From positions 1 to 64,000 of the forward strand of contig CAZGWD010000014.1 of the NCBI GenBank assembly GCA_964529415.1: a stretch of 64,000 nt of DNA, in the 5' to 3' direction. Every line of letters starts with the position of its first letter. The stretch's first letter is position 1. This DNA is from CAYMPH01 sp964529415 (GTDB lineage Bacteria > Spirochaetota > UBA4802 > UBA5550). The position numbers and the translations under genes were made by a program. Of the stretch, positions 34,754-44,326 are shown piece after piece. The notes under the pieces were generated by a model. It worked only from the letters and a program-made list of their open reading frames with translations. It was not told the DNA's origin and made no database searches.

Positions 34754-36709
34754 TCAAAGCATTTCATACGGGTCCATATCAATCTCAAGATAAAGCCTGT
34801 TTCCTGACACTGAGCCTCTTGATTCAAGAATTACTTTTCTTAAATCATCAATACTCCTGGATTTCAATATTATATGATGCCTGAAATTTTTTGCAATTTT
34901 TGTAATCGGAGCAGAGGACGGTCCAAGCAGAATTATATTTAATTTATTTTTTTCAATACTTTGTGCCAGTGAAAATTTTAACTTCTCCGAAGCTTTTATA
35001 ACTTCAGTTTCATCCTCACCGCGTATGAGAAGTCTTGCCAGCCTCGAGAATGGAGGATAATTCATTGCCTTTCTCGCAAGTGATTCATTTTTATAAAAGC
35101 CTGCATAGTCCTGATCAAGTAAAAATTTATAAACAGGATTTTCCGGATCATAGGTTTGTATTATCACCTTTCCCGGTGAATCCCCCCTGCCCGACCTGCC
35201 CGACACCTGCATCAGCAGAGAAAATATTCTTTCAGTTGCGCGGAAATCAGGAATATGCAGCCCGATATCAGCTGAAAGCACTCCCGCGACTGTTACATTC
35301 GCAAAATCAAAACCTTTAGCCACCATCTGTGTGCCGAGAAGAATATCAATATTACCGCAGCTCATATCTTCAATAAGATTATATGATGCGTCCTTTTTCC
35401 TGGATGTGTCCTGATCTAATCTGAATATTCTGAAATCTTTAAACTCCTCTGAAATTTCATCCTCAATCTTCTGTGTCCCTGAACCGACTTTTTCCATTCC
35501 AGCTGAACCGCATTTTCCGCAAACTTCAGGAAACGGTTTAGTAAATCCGCAGTAATGACAGAGCAAGTTCCCTTCACGGTGATAATTCATGCTTATAGAA
35601 CATGAAGGGCATTCAACTGTTGTGCCGCAATCTGCACAAACAACAAGAGGCGAGAAGCCTCTTCTGTTTAAAAGGAGAATTGCCTGTTTTCCTGAATCAA
35701 CTGCTCTTTTTATATGCAGTTTCAACACAGAAGAAAGCAGCCCCTTCTCCCTTCCGGTTGTTTTTACAATTTCAATTTTCGGGAGTGTTGCGATTCCAAA
35801 TCTTTTTTCAATCTTGTGTAGCTGCATAATTCCTTTCTCTGCAGCATAGAGAGATTCAATGGAAGGAGTTGCAGATCCCATTATAAGCAATGAGTTTTCT
35901 TTTTTGCTGCGGTAAAATGCAAGTCTGCGCGCGTTGTATCTGGGCGTACTGTTTTCCTTATACGATCCGTCATGTTCCTCATCTACAATAATCAATCCCA
36001 GATCAGGACATTGTAGAAATACAGCAGATCTTGCGCCAACTGCAATCTTCACTTCACCACTGTAAAATTTTTTCCATGCTGCAAGTTTCTGATTGGCAGT
36101 GATCCCGCTATGATAAAGAATCATTTCCCTGCCGAAAACTTTAAACAGCCTTTTAAAAATCTGCGAAGACAGTGAAATCTCAGGCACAAGATAAATTACA
36201 GACTTTCCTCTTTTCATCATCTCAAGAGCTGTTTCAATGTAAATTTCTGTTTTGCCGCTGCCTGTAACACCGAATATCAGGTGCTGTAAATTCCCATTAT
36301 CATATGATTTTATTATATCATCAGATATTTTCTTCTGCTCTTCTGACAGAGATATAATCTGCGGTGCTTCAAGAACAAACCTGTCCTTCTGCCTGTTACC
36401 GCTTTTACCGGAGGATGGTATTGCAGCTGATAGAGCTTCGCCAACTGATGAAATGTATTCTGATGCTGTATATCGGGCAAGATCCTGAAGCTTTTCCCCG
36501 AATACAGGCTCATTATCAAATACTGCAATAATTTTTTTTACTTCAAATCCATCGGGTTTATTATTATGAATATGCGAGGTAAAACCTGTAACATTCCTTC
36601 CGGCAAAATTCACCTTAACACGCATGCCCATAGAAAGTTCCATTCCTTCAGGAATTGAGTATGTGAATGCCTTGTCGAGCGGGTATGCTAAATAAATATC
36701 AGCGTACAT
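34754..36709 (-). CDS. priA: Primosomal protein N' (replication restart helicase PriA)
   Basis: A 651-residue helicase that reloads the replisome at stalled forks. It has an N-terminal DNA-binding domain (about 1-105), Walker A in FGVTGSGKTEIYIE, the DEEH box in LGLIIVDEEHDGSYKE, and a zinc-binding region with eight cysteines in four CxxC pairs (about 357-410: CADCG, CPSC, CHYC, CGKC). Motif V/VI follow near DIGLHIPDFRATER and QVSGRSGRG. The length is slightly below that of E. coli. It overlaps the upstream UDG-like gene by 11 bases. Confidence 0.96.
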   Translation of the reverse strand: MYADIYLAYPLDKAFTYSIPEGMELSMGMRVKVNFAGRNVTGFTSHIHNNKPDGFEVKKIIAVFDNEPVFGEKLQDLARYTASEYISSVGEALSAAIPSSGKSGNRQKDRFVLEAPQIISLSEEQKKISDDIIKSYDNGNLQHLIFGVTGSGKTEIYIETALEMMKRGKSVIYLVPEISLSSQIFKRLFKVFGREMILYHSGITANQKLAAWKKFYSGEVKIAVGARSAVFLQCPDLGLIIVDEEHDGSYKENSTPRYNARRLAFYRSKKENSLLIMGSATPSIESLYAAEKGIMQLHKIEKRFGIATLPKIEIVKTTGREKGLLSSVLKLHIKRAVDSGKQAILLLNRRGFSPLVVCADCGTTVECPSCSISMNYHREGNLLCHYCGFTKPFPEVCGKCGSAGMEKVGSGTQKIEDEISEEFKDFRIFRLDQDTSRKKDASYNLIEDMSCGNIDILLGTQMVAKGFDFANVTVAGVLSADIGLHIPDFRATERIFSLLMQVSGRSGRGDSPGKVIIQTYDPENPVYKFLLDQDYAGFYKNESLARKAMNYPPFSRLARLLIRGEDETEVIKASEKLKFSLAQSIEKNKLNIILLGPSSAPITKIAKNFRHHIILKSRSIDDLRKVILESRGSVSGNRLYLEIDMDPYEML

Positions 36710-37364
36710 TTATTTCATTTTTTTTAAACGAAAGCATTGCGAGTTTTATTGTATTCCATGCTTTCCGTTTCAAATCAGGGGTTTTTATCAGAGTAATAGG
36801 ATGGTCAATATTATGCCAGGTGATGCCGATGCTTTCGTGAATTATTTTCTGAAGCGGCATAATATCACCCATTACAATAACCATAGATGGATTTATTTTT
36901 TTTAGTTCGAGAGCTAAAACTTCGAGGCAGTTTTCAACCATTCTGCTCGGCTTCATCATAAAATCATCAGACTCACATTTAACGAGACTGGTTGTATAGC
37001 ATCTGGATAATTCAAGGCCTGTGGAAGAAATTATTTTCCTGAAAAGATCATCTGATTCTTTTTTTAAAACTCTAAGTTCAAGCCTGTTTAAGAGTCTCGG
37101 CGGGTTTAATACAATCATAACCCTGTTTTCTCCTGATCCGATAGCATTGATTATTTCAGAAACATTCCCGCATTTCCCGCATTTTTGAATTAAATCTGCA
37201 ATATTTTTATCGATGAAATCCGGATCTGGTTTTTTTTCTGCAGCTACAGGAGAGGCAATCCATTTTATTAAAGAATCAAGTTCTTCTTCATTTCTGTATA
37301 AAACAAACGAATTTAATTTAGACGAGGTTTTTAATAAATAGATTAGATCATTATATGCAGACAT
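36699..37364 (-). CDS. UDG-superfamily protein with four Cys, family-4-like
   Basis: A 221-residue protein. Cys in CGKCGN, in TTSLVKC and in ENCLEVLALEL match the four cluster cysteines of family 4 Fe-S uracil-DNA glycosylases. The fold also shows RVMIVLNPP at the first catalytic motif, where family 4 usually has G-E-A-P-G, and HPITLIKTPDLKRKAW at the H-P region. The altered first motif raises doubt about uracil excision. The start is ATG at 37364, since the TTG upstream overlaps ptsH without a binding site. It sits between ptsH and priA in one operon. Confidence 0.6.
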   Translation of the reverse strand: MSAYNDLIYLLKTSSKLNSFVLYRNEEELDSLIKWIASPVAAEKKPDPDFIDKNIADLIQKCGKCGNVSEIINAIGSGENRVMIVLNPPRLLNRLELRVLKKESDDLFRKIISSTGLELSRCYTTSLVKCESDDFMMKPSRMVENCLEVLALELKKINPSMVIVMGDIMPLQKIIHESIGITWHNIDHPITLIKTPDLKRKAWNTIKLAMLSFKKNEINVR

Positions 37365-37368
37365 ATCA

Positions 37369-37632
37369 TTACGAATTAAATCCGCTTTCAATCATGGCAA
37401 CAACGGAGTTCACTGCTTCATCGCATTTATCACCGCTTGCTCTTATCTTAAGTTTCGTTCCTGAAACTATAGCCAGGCTTAAAACAGACATTATCGACTT
37501 GCAGTCAGCTTCTATATCACCTTTTATAAGAGTTACGCTGCAGGGATATTTCATGGCCTCTTTAACCAGCATCATCGCAGGGCGGGCATGAATGCCTGCG
37601 TCACTTGTTACGACCACATCTTTTTCAACCAT
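37369..37632 (-). CDS. ptsH: Phosphocarrier protein HPr
   Basis: An 87-residue HPr. DAGIHARPA holds His15, the site of PEP-dependent phosphorylation, and DCKSIMSVLSL holds Ser46, the target of HPr kinase. No enzyme I or sugar-specific permease gene lies in the window, so as in other spirochaetes the pair may act chiefly in regulation. The start overlaps the end of hprK by 8 bases, and the UDG-like gene follows at once. Confidence 0.95.
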   Translation of the reverse strand: MVEKDVVVTSDAGIHARPAMMLVKEAMKYPCSVTLIKGDIEADCKSIMSVLSLAIVSGTKLKIRASGDKCDEAVNSVVAMIESGFNS

Positions 37633-38584
37633 CTATTTTGCAATCTCCCTTTTTCATCATTTCCTGCAGATTTTTATCAAGCTCCCGGGCGGAATAAATT
37701 CCAAAATACTTCAATCTCTGGTTTAATGCAGCTGTTTCAATTAATATAGGAATATTCCTTCCGGGTTTTACAGGAACAACCATGTATGGAACATCAATTC
37801 CAAGTATATTATAAGTCTGTTCATCAAGCCCAAGCCTGTCGTAAACTTTTTCGCTGTCCCATTCCTCCAGGTTTGTAATAAAATCAATGCTCTGATTATC
37901 ACGAACAGATCTTATCCCGAAGATATCCTTAACATTGATTATTCCTATTCCCCTGATCTCCATGTGGTGTTTTAAAATCGGGGAACTTGCGCCTCCTATT
38001 AAAGCAGATTCATCAATTTTTTTTATTTCAATGGCATCATCTGCAACAAGCCTGTGGCCTCTTTCAAGCAGTTCAAGTGCGCATTCGCTCTTGCCTGCGC
38101 CGCTTTTACCCATAATAAGAACTCCGACACCGTAAACCTCAACAAGAGTTGCATGAAGATTTGCTGATGGAGCGAACAAATCATCCATAACATGTATTAG
38201 CAAGCTTATAAATCTTGTAGTGCCAAGTGAAGTTTTTAGAATAGGAACATTCTTTTCAGTTGCAATTTTGATGAACATTTCGCAAGGTACTTCATCGTGC
38301 GTGAATATGCAGCATAATACATCATAGGAAAAAAACATTCTGAGCGTCTCTTCTAATTTTTCAGGTGACAAATTCCTTAGAAATGCAGATTCGCCCATAC
38401 CGAATATCTGAATTCTGTCAAAAGCAAAAAATTCAGTAAATCCGGCTAAGGTAAGGCCTGGCCTGTTGATATCTCCAACTTTCACTTCACCGGATAGACC
38501 AACCTCGCCTGAAATTGTTTCAAGCTGAAGATTGATCTTTCCTTTATTATGAAGAATATCTTTTAATAATATTTTTTTTCCCAT
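37625..38584 (-). CDS. hprK: HPr kinase/phosphorylase
   Basis: A 319-residue bifunctional enzyme that phosphorylates HPr at Ser46 and reverses this with phosphate. The N-terminal regulatory domain (about 1-130) is followed by the P-loop VLIMGKSGAGKSECALELL, the HRLVADDAIEI catalytic motif, and the signature MEIRGIGIINVKDIFG. It couples metabolic state to HPr-dependent control. ATG at 38584 is chosen, though a TTG two codons earlier is equally possible. The gene follows hpf by 21 bases, in the rpoN-hpf-hprK-ptsH operon. Confidence 0.96.
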   Translation of the reverse strand: MGKKILLKDILHNKGKINLQLETISGEVGLSGEVKVGDINRPGLTLAGFTEFFAFDRIQIFGMGESAFLRNLSPEKLEETLRMFFSYDVLCCIFTHDEVPCEMFIKIATEKNVPILKTSLGTTRFISLLIHVMDDLFAPSANLHATLVEVYGVGVLIMGKSGAGKSECALELLERGHRLVADDAIEIKKIDESALIGGASSPILKHHMEIRGIGIINVKDIFGIRSVRDNQSIDFITNLEEWDSEKVYDRLGLDEQTYNILGIDVPYMVVPVKPGRNIPILIETAALNQRLKYFGIYSARELDKNLQEMMKKGDCKIDG

Positions 38585-38605
38585 TCTCAATAATTACCTG
38601 AAAGA

Positions 38606-39409
38606 TCAGTAAGCCGGGACCATAATTTCATAATCTTTTCCATTTTTATATAATACATTCAGGTAGCCGGATTCCTCATTAAAAAACGGGAATATTGAAT
38701 TTCCTGAAGTATGAGCCATTTTCAATGCTTCTTCAACAGCAATTTTCTGAACGCTGCATTTATTGGAAGATTTGAACTCAAGCTTTGGATTTGCTGTAGA
38801 ATCTTCAATAATTTTAACATCAAATTCATGAAATTTTGAACAATCAAAATTATGTTCTTTAATCATATCAAAAGGAATCTCAATCAGCTTTATAGAATTT
38901 CCGTTTTTATAAAGAACTGCATAATTTTTATTCAGATAATTAACTTCGCTGTTAACCTGCATTTCTCCTACTTTATATAGAATAAAATCCGATTTATTAA
39001 GTTTCATCTCAAGATATGCTTCAATTCTGTCTGCAGGCTTGCTGCTCGCCTGTCTTAAAACAAGATCTTTTCCTCCGCCGATTGACATATCAAAACCAGG
39101 AATCTCGCTTTTATCCGGTCCCTTGTGAGCTGAATGTTTTTCCTTGTATCTTCGGATCTGTTTCTCCATTTTTTCAAAAAGCAGGTCAATTGAAGAAAAA
39201 ATATCTCCAGATTTTTCTTTCCCGTGAAACTGAACGCCGTCTCCGTTAACAAGTATCTCTGCCATGTGGTCAAGTTTTTCTACAGAAAGAATTACATGAG
39301 AATCAATTAACTGATTGAAATATTTTTCAAGCTTGGTAAATTTTTTTTCTGCATAATCCTTCTGGTTTTCATTTACCCTGATGTTTTTTCCGGTAATTGT
39401 AATGTTCAT
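38606..39409 (-). CDS. hpf: Ribosome hibernation promoting factor with two C-terminal repeats
   Basis: A 267-residue protein. Residues 1-98 are the S30EA/HPF fold (MNITITGKNIRVNENQKDYAEKK, VEKLDHMAEI, FSSIDLLFEKMEKQI) which binds the 30S decoding centre. Two similar segments follow: about 113-180, ending FILYK...NKNYAVLYKNGNSIKLIEIP, and about 205-267, ending FPFFNEESGYLNVLYKNG-KDYEIMVP. Both resemble the dimerising C-terminal domain of long HPF, where one copy is normal. It overlaps rpoN by 4 bases. It may stop translation by 100S formation under starvation. Confidence 0.85.
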   Translation of the reverse strand: MNITITGKNIRVNENQKDYAEKKFTKLEKYFNQLIDSHVILSVEKLDHMAEILVNGDGVQFHGKEKSGDIFSSIDLLFEKMEKQIRRYKEKHSAHKGPDKSEIPGFDMSIGGGKDLVLRQASSKPADRIEAYLEMKLNKSDFILYKVGEMQVNSEVNYLNKNYAVLYKNGNSIKLIEIPFDMIKEHNFDCSKFHEFDVKIIEDSTANPKLEFKSSNKCSVQKIAVEEALKMAHTSGNSIFPFFNEESGYLNVLYKNGKDYEIMVPAY

Positions 39410-40848
39410 AGTGCCTTCTCCATTTTTATCATATTTATTTTTTTTCTTTTCCCGGACGTCGGGATGTTCATCATGTCTCTATATTTTGCGACTGTCCTTC
39501 GGGCAGCCGGTAAATTTTCTTTTTTCAGGAGCGATGCAATTTCATCATCGCTCAGAGGATTTTTCTGGTCCTCAGCTTCAATAATCTCCCTGATTCTTTT
39601 AAGAACCTGATCCTGCGATTCATCCACATTCCCGGATTTTATCTTTGGAACAAAAAAACTTTTTAAACTTACAACCCCCCAGGCTGTCTGAACATATTTC
39701 CCGGATGTTACTCTGCTCACAGTTGAATCGTGTATTCCGATTTCTTCAGCAATCTGGGTATGGGTCAGAGGTTTCAGAAAACCAGGGCCCTTTAATAAAT
39801 ACTCCTTCTGACGGCGCATAATAGCTGATGAAGTTTTTAAAATAGTATCCCTTCTTACTTCAATATTATGTATAAGAGCCCTTGCAGACTGAAGTTTATC
39901 CTGAATAAATTCTTTCTGTTTTTTTTCAATATTTTTTTTCCGGATTACATCAGAATAATATTCATTTACTTTAAGAGCCGGTATCCATTCGTCATTCATT
40001 GTAATAACGATTTCGCCGTCAATAATCTTTACATCCAAATCCGGAATAATATATCTTGTATTGTCTGTTGAAAAATTAGCCCCCGGGTATGGAGAAAGTC
40101 CGTAAATTAAAGCGCTTTTCTCAATTATTTCATTAATGCTCAAAGACATTTTTTTAGCTACGAACTCATAGTTAAGCTTTTCTATTTCGAAAAAATAATC
40201 AGAAATAATGTTTTTAAGCAGCTTATCATCAGGATAATAATGATCTGCCTGCACTGATAAACTTTCCTTAACCCCGGCAACACAGCATCCGACAGGATCA
40301 AAAAACTGAATGAGCGATATTATTCTTTCCAGCTCTTTAATATCAATTTTCAGCTCTTTGGCGAGACTTCCTGAATCAAGGGTAATAAATCCATTTTCAT
40401 CAAGCTCTGTAATGAGCCTTTCATAAATCAGATATTCATCTTCACTTTTAGCGGACATTCTGGCCTGCCAGAGCAGATGATCGTAAAGGCTCTCTTTTTC
40501 CGCAACTGCTCTTTCAAATACTTCCTTTTGATTTCCGGAACTTATATCATTCCCGGTAAAATATTCGCCTTCATCAAATTCTCCGGGACCGTCTTCAATT
40601 TTATCTATAACGGATTCATCTCCGCTCAGGCTTTTTGAAACTTTATCAGATAATGCATCATCGCGGAAATCTGAAAATTCAGATGCTTCCTCAAGAATAG
40701 GATTTTCGATCAGTTCACTGGAAAGAAGTTCGGCGAGCTCAACATTTGAAAGCTGAATCAGCTGAATTAATTGCTTGATAGACTGGTTCATTGTGAGAGA
40801 CTGTTTGTGATTCAGATTCAATTTAGAGGAAAGTGTCATTATCACCAT
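39406..40848 (-). CDS. rpoN: RNA polymerase sigma-54 factor
   Basis: A 480-residue sigma factor. The activator-responsive region I contains LNHKQSLTMNQSIKQLIQLIQLSN. The acidic linker and core-binding domain follow, with the Asp-Glu-rich part at about 60-100. Region III has the helix-turn-helix THTQIAEEIGIHDSTVSRV and the RpoN box ARRTVAKYR near the end. It recognises -24/-12 promoters and needs an AAA+ activator, none of which is visible in this window. The next gene hpf overlaps its stop by 4 bases, as in many bacteria. Start ATG at 40848; one at 40839 is close. Confidence 0.97.
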   Translation of the reverse strand: MVIMTLSSKLNLNHKQSLTMNQSIKQLIQLIQLSNVELAELLSSELIENPILEEASEFSDFRDDALSDKVSKSLSGDESVIDKIEDGPGEFDEGEYFTGNDISSGNQKEVFERAVAEKESLYDHLLWQARMSAKSEDEYLIYERLITELDENGFITLDSGSLAKELKIDIKELERIISLIQFFDPVGCCVAGVKESLSVQADHYYPDDKLLKNIISDYFFEIEKLNYEFVAKKMSLSINEIIEKSALIYGLSPYPGANFSTDNTRYIIPDLDVKIIDGEIVITMNDEWIPALKVNEYYSDVIRKKNIEKKQKEFIQDKLQSARALIHNIEVRRDTILKTSSAIMRRQKEYLLKGPGFLKPLTHTQIAEEIGIHDSTVSRVTSGKYVQTAWGVVSLKSFFVPKIKSGNVDESQDQVLKRIREIIEAEDQKNPLSDDEIASLLKKENLPAARRTVAKYRDMMNIPTSGKRKKINMIKMEKAL

Positions 40849-41024
40849 ATCCGAAAATGATCATTTTTTAAAAAACTGTTCAAAATATTATTAAACATCA
40901 AACTGCAAATCCATAAAAATTGAATTCTACCTATTTTACCGGAAATCATAATTCAATCTGAATCTATATTATTATACAACATAATCCTAATAAAATCAAG
41001 GAGATTAATAATTAGATTGAATTT

Positions 41025-42143
41025 TTAATCCGGCAGGATCGCATTAATAAAATTATTCACTGGTTTTAAAGAGCCAAGTTTTATTATCCAGTTAAATAAA
41101 AATGAATCAATTACTACACTTGCTATGTAAGAAGTCATTAGCCTCTTGTTAAAAGCTTTTCTGCACATTTTCTCATATAAATAGAGTTTATCTGTATCCA
41201 AATTTCCGTTTTTATAGGCTGATATTATGGCTTCAGCAGCTAAATATCCGCTTTCCATTGCAAAAGAAATTCCCTCTGCTGTTGCAGGATTGCACATTCT
41301 GCCTGCTTCACCGCAAAGCAGAAAACCGTTACCGGCAACACTTTTAACAGAAGACGCCACATTTATTGGAAAAGATAATGTTTTGCCGATTTCAACAGAT
41401 GAAGAAATTTTCTCTTTATAATACTTCTCAATAAAATTATCAAAAGTTTCAGTAATTGTTTTACCTTTCAATTTATCCTGATATACACATATACCTATAT
41501 TAACTACTCCATCACCTTCCGGAAAAACCCATCCATAATGCGGCAAAAGCATCTTGTCGAAAATCATTTCCAGGCGGCCTTCAGGATTATGAAAATTTTT
41601 CCACCAGCCGATCCGTGACTGCATCAGCCTTAATTTTCTTTTATCAGGAAAATATTTATTCCTCATTTCAGAATTATGCCCGCCGTTTGCAATAATAGTC
41701 ACTTCAGCTTCAATATTTTTTTTACCGTTTGTCGCACCGGTAATTTTTCCGGTTGAATCCGTTAATAAATCGCTTACATTAAATTCCTGAATAAATTTCG
41801 CGCCTTTTGAAACAGACAGATCAAGCAGCACTTTATCAAAAACTCTTCTTGGTATTGCAAGAGCTTTCATCTTGCTTTCAACAATTGAATCCTGACCCCT
41901 GGGACCGACAAATCTCAAACTTTTCATCAAAGCGCTCGGCTTTATCTCAGTCAGCAGATGGGCAATTCCGATTTTATTCATAAACTTTTCTGCAGCAGGC
42001 GAAATCCCTCCTGCGCAGGGTTTTATGCGCGGAAACTTTTCCCTGTCCACAATGATAAAATCTTTAAAACCAAGCTCCATAAGCCTGAATGCAGCAATTG
42101 ATCCTGAAGGTCCTGCACCTATAATTAAAACTTTAGTCTTCAA
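41025..42143 (-). CDS. Geranylgeranyl-reductase-family FAD oxidoreductase
   Basis: A 372-residue flavoprotein of the GGR/MenJ-like group that reduces isoprenoid chains of lipids or quinones. VLIIGAGPSGSIAAFRL is the dinucleotide motif, followed by KPCAGGISP, and the later Y-G-W-V-F-P and LLCGEAGRMCNPATAEGISFAMESG are strong GGR signatures. It could reduce the menaquinone side chain, because futalosine-type menaquinone genes are present at 57-59 kb, or a membrane lipid. The start is a TTG that overlaps the pyrG stop by 4 bases. A ribosome-binding site is weak, so it may be coupled to pyrG. Confidence 0.85.
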   Translation of the reverse strand: MKTKVLIIGAGPSGSIAAFRLMELGFKDFIIVDREKFPRIKPCAGGISPAAEKFMNKIGIAHLLTEIKPSALMKSLRFVGPRGQDSIVESKMKALAIPRRVFDKVLLDLSVSKGAKFIQEFNVSDLLTDSTGKITGATNGKKNIEAEVTIIANGGHNSEMRNKYFPDKRKLRLMQSRIGWWKNFHNPEGRLEMIFDKMLLPHYGWVFPEGDGVVNIGICVYQDKLKGKTITETFDNFIEKYYKEKISSSVEIGKTLSFPINVASSVKSVAGNGFLLCGEAGRMCNPATAEGISFAMESGYLAAEAIISAYKNGNLDTDKLYLYEKMCRKAFNKRLMTSYIASVVIDSFLFNWIIKLGSLKPVNNFINAILPD

Positions 42144-43765
42144 TTCTGTTTCTTTTCCCCTGCTGCTTTAATAAAATCCCTGAACAGCGGATGAGGATTT
42201 GTAGGCTTTGATTTGAATTCCGGATGATACTGCGTGCCTATAAACCATGGGTGATCTCTTAGCTCTATAGTTTCAATTAAATCTATCTGATCATTAATAC
42301 CGCCGAAAAACATTCCGTTTTTTTCATACAATTCTTTATACTTCATGGTAAACTCAAACCTGTGTCTGTGTCTTTCCATGATATTTTCCTGATTATAAAT
42401 TTTCCTTATTTTACTGTCATCGATCAGTTTGCAGGCATAAGCCCCGAGTCTCATGGTTCCGCCTTTTTTAAATATACGCTCCTGATCTTCAAGAAGAGAT
42501 ATTACAGGATGTTCTGTTGATGGATTGAATTCCGAAGAATTTGCATTTGCAAGTCCGCACATGTTCCTGCCGAATTCAATTACAGCGCACTGCATTCCAA
42601 GGCATATTCCAAAAAAAGGAATCTTCTCTTTTCTTGCATAGGATATAGTTAAAATTTTTCCCTCTATTCCCCTATCTCCGAAACCGCCAGGAACAAGGAT
42701 TCCGTCTACATCCTTGAACATATGTTTCAATGAACCTTTTTTGGCAGTTTCAATTTCTTCTGAATCAATTTTAATAATTTCAAGTTCAGATTCATTAGCA
42801 GCAGCCCCGTGAACAAGAGCTTCATAAATTGATCTGTATGCATCCTGGAGAGCAATATATTTTCCGACCACAGCAATTTTAACTTTCCTTTTCGGGCTGC
42901 GGATTCCCTTCATAAACTTGTCCCAGGAGCTTAAATTAATTTCACCGGGAACAAAACCAAAATGCTCAAGAACAATTGCATCATATTCATTTTTATGCAG
43001 CATATACGGTATTTCATAAATAGAACCCGTAACATCCTCGGCTGAAATAACATTTCTTTCAGACACATTGCAGAAAAGCGCAATTTTACTTTTCATATCA
43101 GCTGAAAGAGGTGTTCCAACCCTGCATAAAAGCAGATCAGGAATTATTCCAAGCTCCATCATTTCTTTTACTGAGTGCTGCGTTGGTTTAGTCTTCATTT
43201 CTCCTGCAACAGAGATCGCAGGTACAAGCGTTAAATGTACATTCATAACCCTTTTAGTTCCCAGCTCCTGTCTTATCTGGCGGATCGCTTCAAGGAAAGG
43301 AATTGATTCAATATCACCTACTGTTCCGCCTATTTCAACAAGAACAAAATCCAGCTCATCTTCATTAGCTACATCATAAATTCTTTTTTTTATTTCATTG
43401 GTTATATGAGGAATAACCTGTACTGTGCGTCCGAGGTAATCGCCTTTTCTTTCTCTCTCTATTACAGTAAAATAAATCTGTCCTGTTGAAACAGAATTTT
43501 TTCTTGAAAGTTTGGCATTTGTAAATCTTTCATAATAGCCAAGATCAAGGTCTGTTTCAGCGCCGTCCTCAGTTACATAAACCTCGCCGTGCTGGAAAGG
43601 ACTCATGGTACCAGGATCAATATTAATATATGGATCCATTTTAATTACAGAAATTTTAAATCCGTGGCCTTCAAGTAAAAGCCCAAGTGAAGCAACAGAA
43701 ATTCCTTTTCCAAGTGAAGAACATACTCCGCCTGATACAAAAACAAATTTTGTTTTTTCATTCAT
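42140..43765 (-). CDS. pyrG: CTP synthase
   Basis: A 541-residue glutamine-dependent enzyme that makes CTP from UTP. The N-terminal amidoligase domain shows FVSGGVCSSLGKGI, IKMDPYINIDPGTMSP and VLVEIGGTVGDIES. The C-terminal class I amidotransferase domain has GFGDRGIEGK, the nucleophile Cys in FFGICLGMQCAVIEF, and the His-Glu pair in IGTQYHPEFKS. GAGGGTG precedes the ATG. The region upstream is shared with the divergent PilZ gene. Confidence 0.98.
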   Translation of the reverse strand: MNEKTKFVFVSGGVCSSLGKGISVASLGLLLEGHGFKISVIKMDPYINIDPGTMSPFQHGEVYVTEDGAETDLDLGYYERFTNAKLSRKNSVSTGQIYFTVIERERKGDYLGRTVQVIPHITNEIKKRIYDVANEDELDFVLVEIGGTVGDIESIPFLEAIRQIRQELGTKRVMNVHLTLVPAISVAGEMKTKPTQHSVKEMMELGIIPDLLLCRVGTPLSADMKSKIALFCNVSERNVISAEDVTGSIYEIPYMLHKNEYDAIVLEHFGFVPGEINLSSWDKFMKGIRSPKRKVKIAVVGKYIALQDAYRSIYEALVHGAAANESELEIIKIDSEEIETAKKGSLKHMFKDVDGILVPGGFGDRGIEGKILTISYARKEKIPFFGICLGMQCAVIEFGRNMCGLANANSSEFNPSTEHPVISLLEDQERIFKKGGTMRLGAYACKLIDDSKIRKIYNQENIMERHRHRFEFTMKYKELYEKNGMFFGGINDQIDLIETIELRDHPWFIGTQYHPEFKSKPTNPHPLFRDFIKAAGEKKQN

Positions 43766-43851
43766 AAAACACCCTCACTTTAAGTTTTTCCTATTTTTTT
43801 ATAATCAAAAGCCAAGTCAAGAAATTAAATAAACAATAAAAAAAACAAGAC

Positions 43852-43880
43852 TTGACATTAAAATCACAATAAAATATTCT
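43852..43880 (+). promoter_or_regulatory. Sigma-70-type promoter of the PilZ-mfd operon
   Basis: A consensus TTGACA at 43852-43857 and TATTCT at 43875-43880 are separated by 17 bases. The PilZ gene starts 52 bases further on, behind a GAGG ribosome-binding site. Confidence 0.6.
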
Positions 43881-43931
43881 TATTAAGCTGCAGAAGTAAC
43901 CATTTTTTCAAAAAATATTTGCGAGGCTTAT

Positions 43932-44309
43932 ATGTCCGACAAGAGAAAATATCCAAGATATTCGTGTAATATAAAAGCTGAAATTGAAATCTACGAACAA
44001 ACTCCGGATGAAGCAGATATTGATCTTACAGTTCCTGTTAAAGGCAAAGGATTTATTTTAGATATAAGCAAAGGCGGTTTTTTTCTGATATCAAATGAAA
44101 GAGTTTCAGTAAAGGCAACAATTAAAGCGAAATATAAAATTAAAAAAACTGTTACAAACTCAGCAGGAAAAGTAGTAAGAACAGGACTTCTTGTTAATAA
44201 CCCTTCAGAGCTTGCTAAAAAATTTGAAAAATTTTCTACTCACGGAGACTCATATATAGCTGTTGAATTAAACGAACCGATGTGCGACCTCTGCGAACAG
44301 GATATTTGA
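43932..44309 (+). CDS. PilZ-domain protein (possible cyclic di-GMP effector)
   Basis: A 125-residue protein with a single PilZ domain. The R-K-Y-P-R of the first loop (residues 4-8) and DISKGGFFL (about 51-59) match the RxxxR and (D/N)xSxxG motifs that bind cyclic di-GMP. Two cysteines lie in the short C-terminal tail (CDLCEQDI). GAGG precedes the ATG. It begins a plus-strand operon with an unknown protein, mfd and a lipoprotein. Nothing here shows what it controls. Confidence 0.85.
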   Translation: MSDKRKYPRYSCNIKAEIEIYEQTPDEADIDLTVPVKGKGFILDISKGGFFLISNERVSVKATIKAKYKIKKTVTNSAGKVVRTGLLVNNPSELAKKFEKFSTHGDSYIAVELNEPMCDLCEQDI

Positions 44310-44326
44310 AATATTATAATTCAGCT

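Noticed and set aside
44282..44326. An upstream GTG start for the gene before mfd
   Set aside because: It overlaps the PilZ gene and no ribosome-binding site precedes it; the ATG at 44327 fits better.
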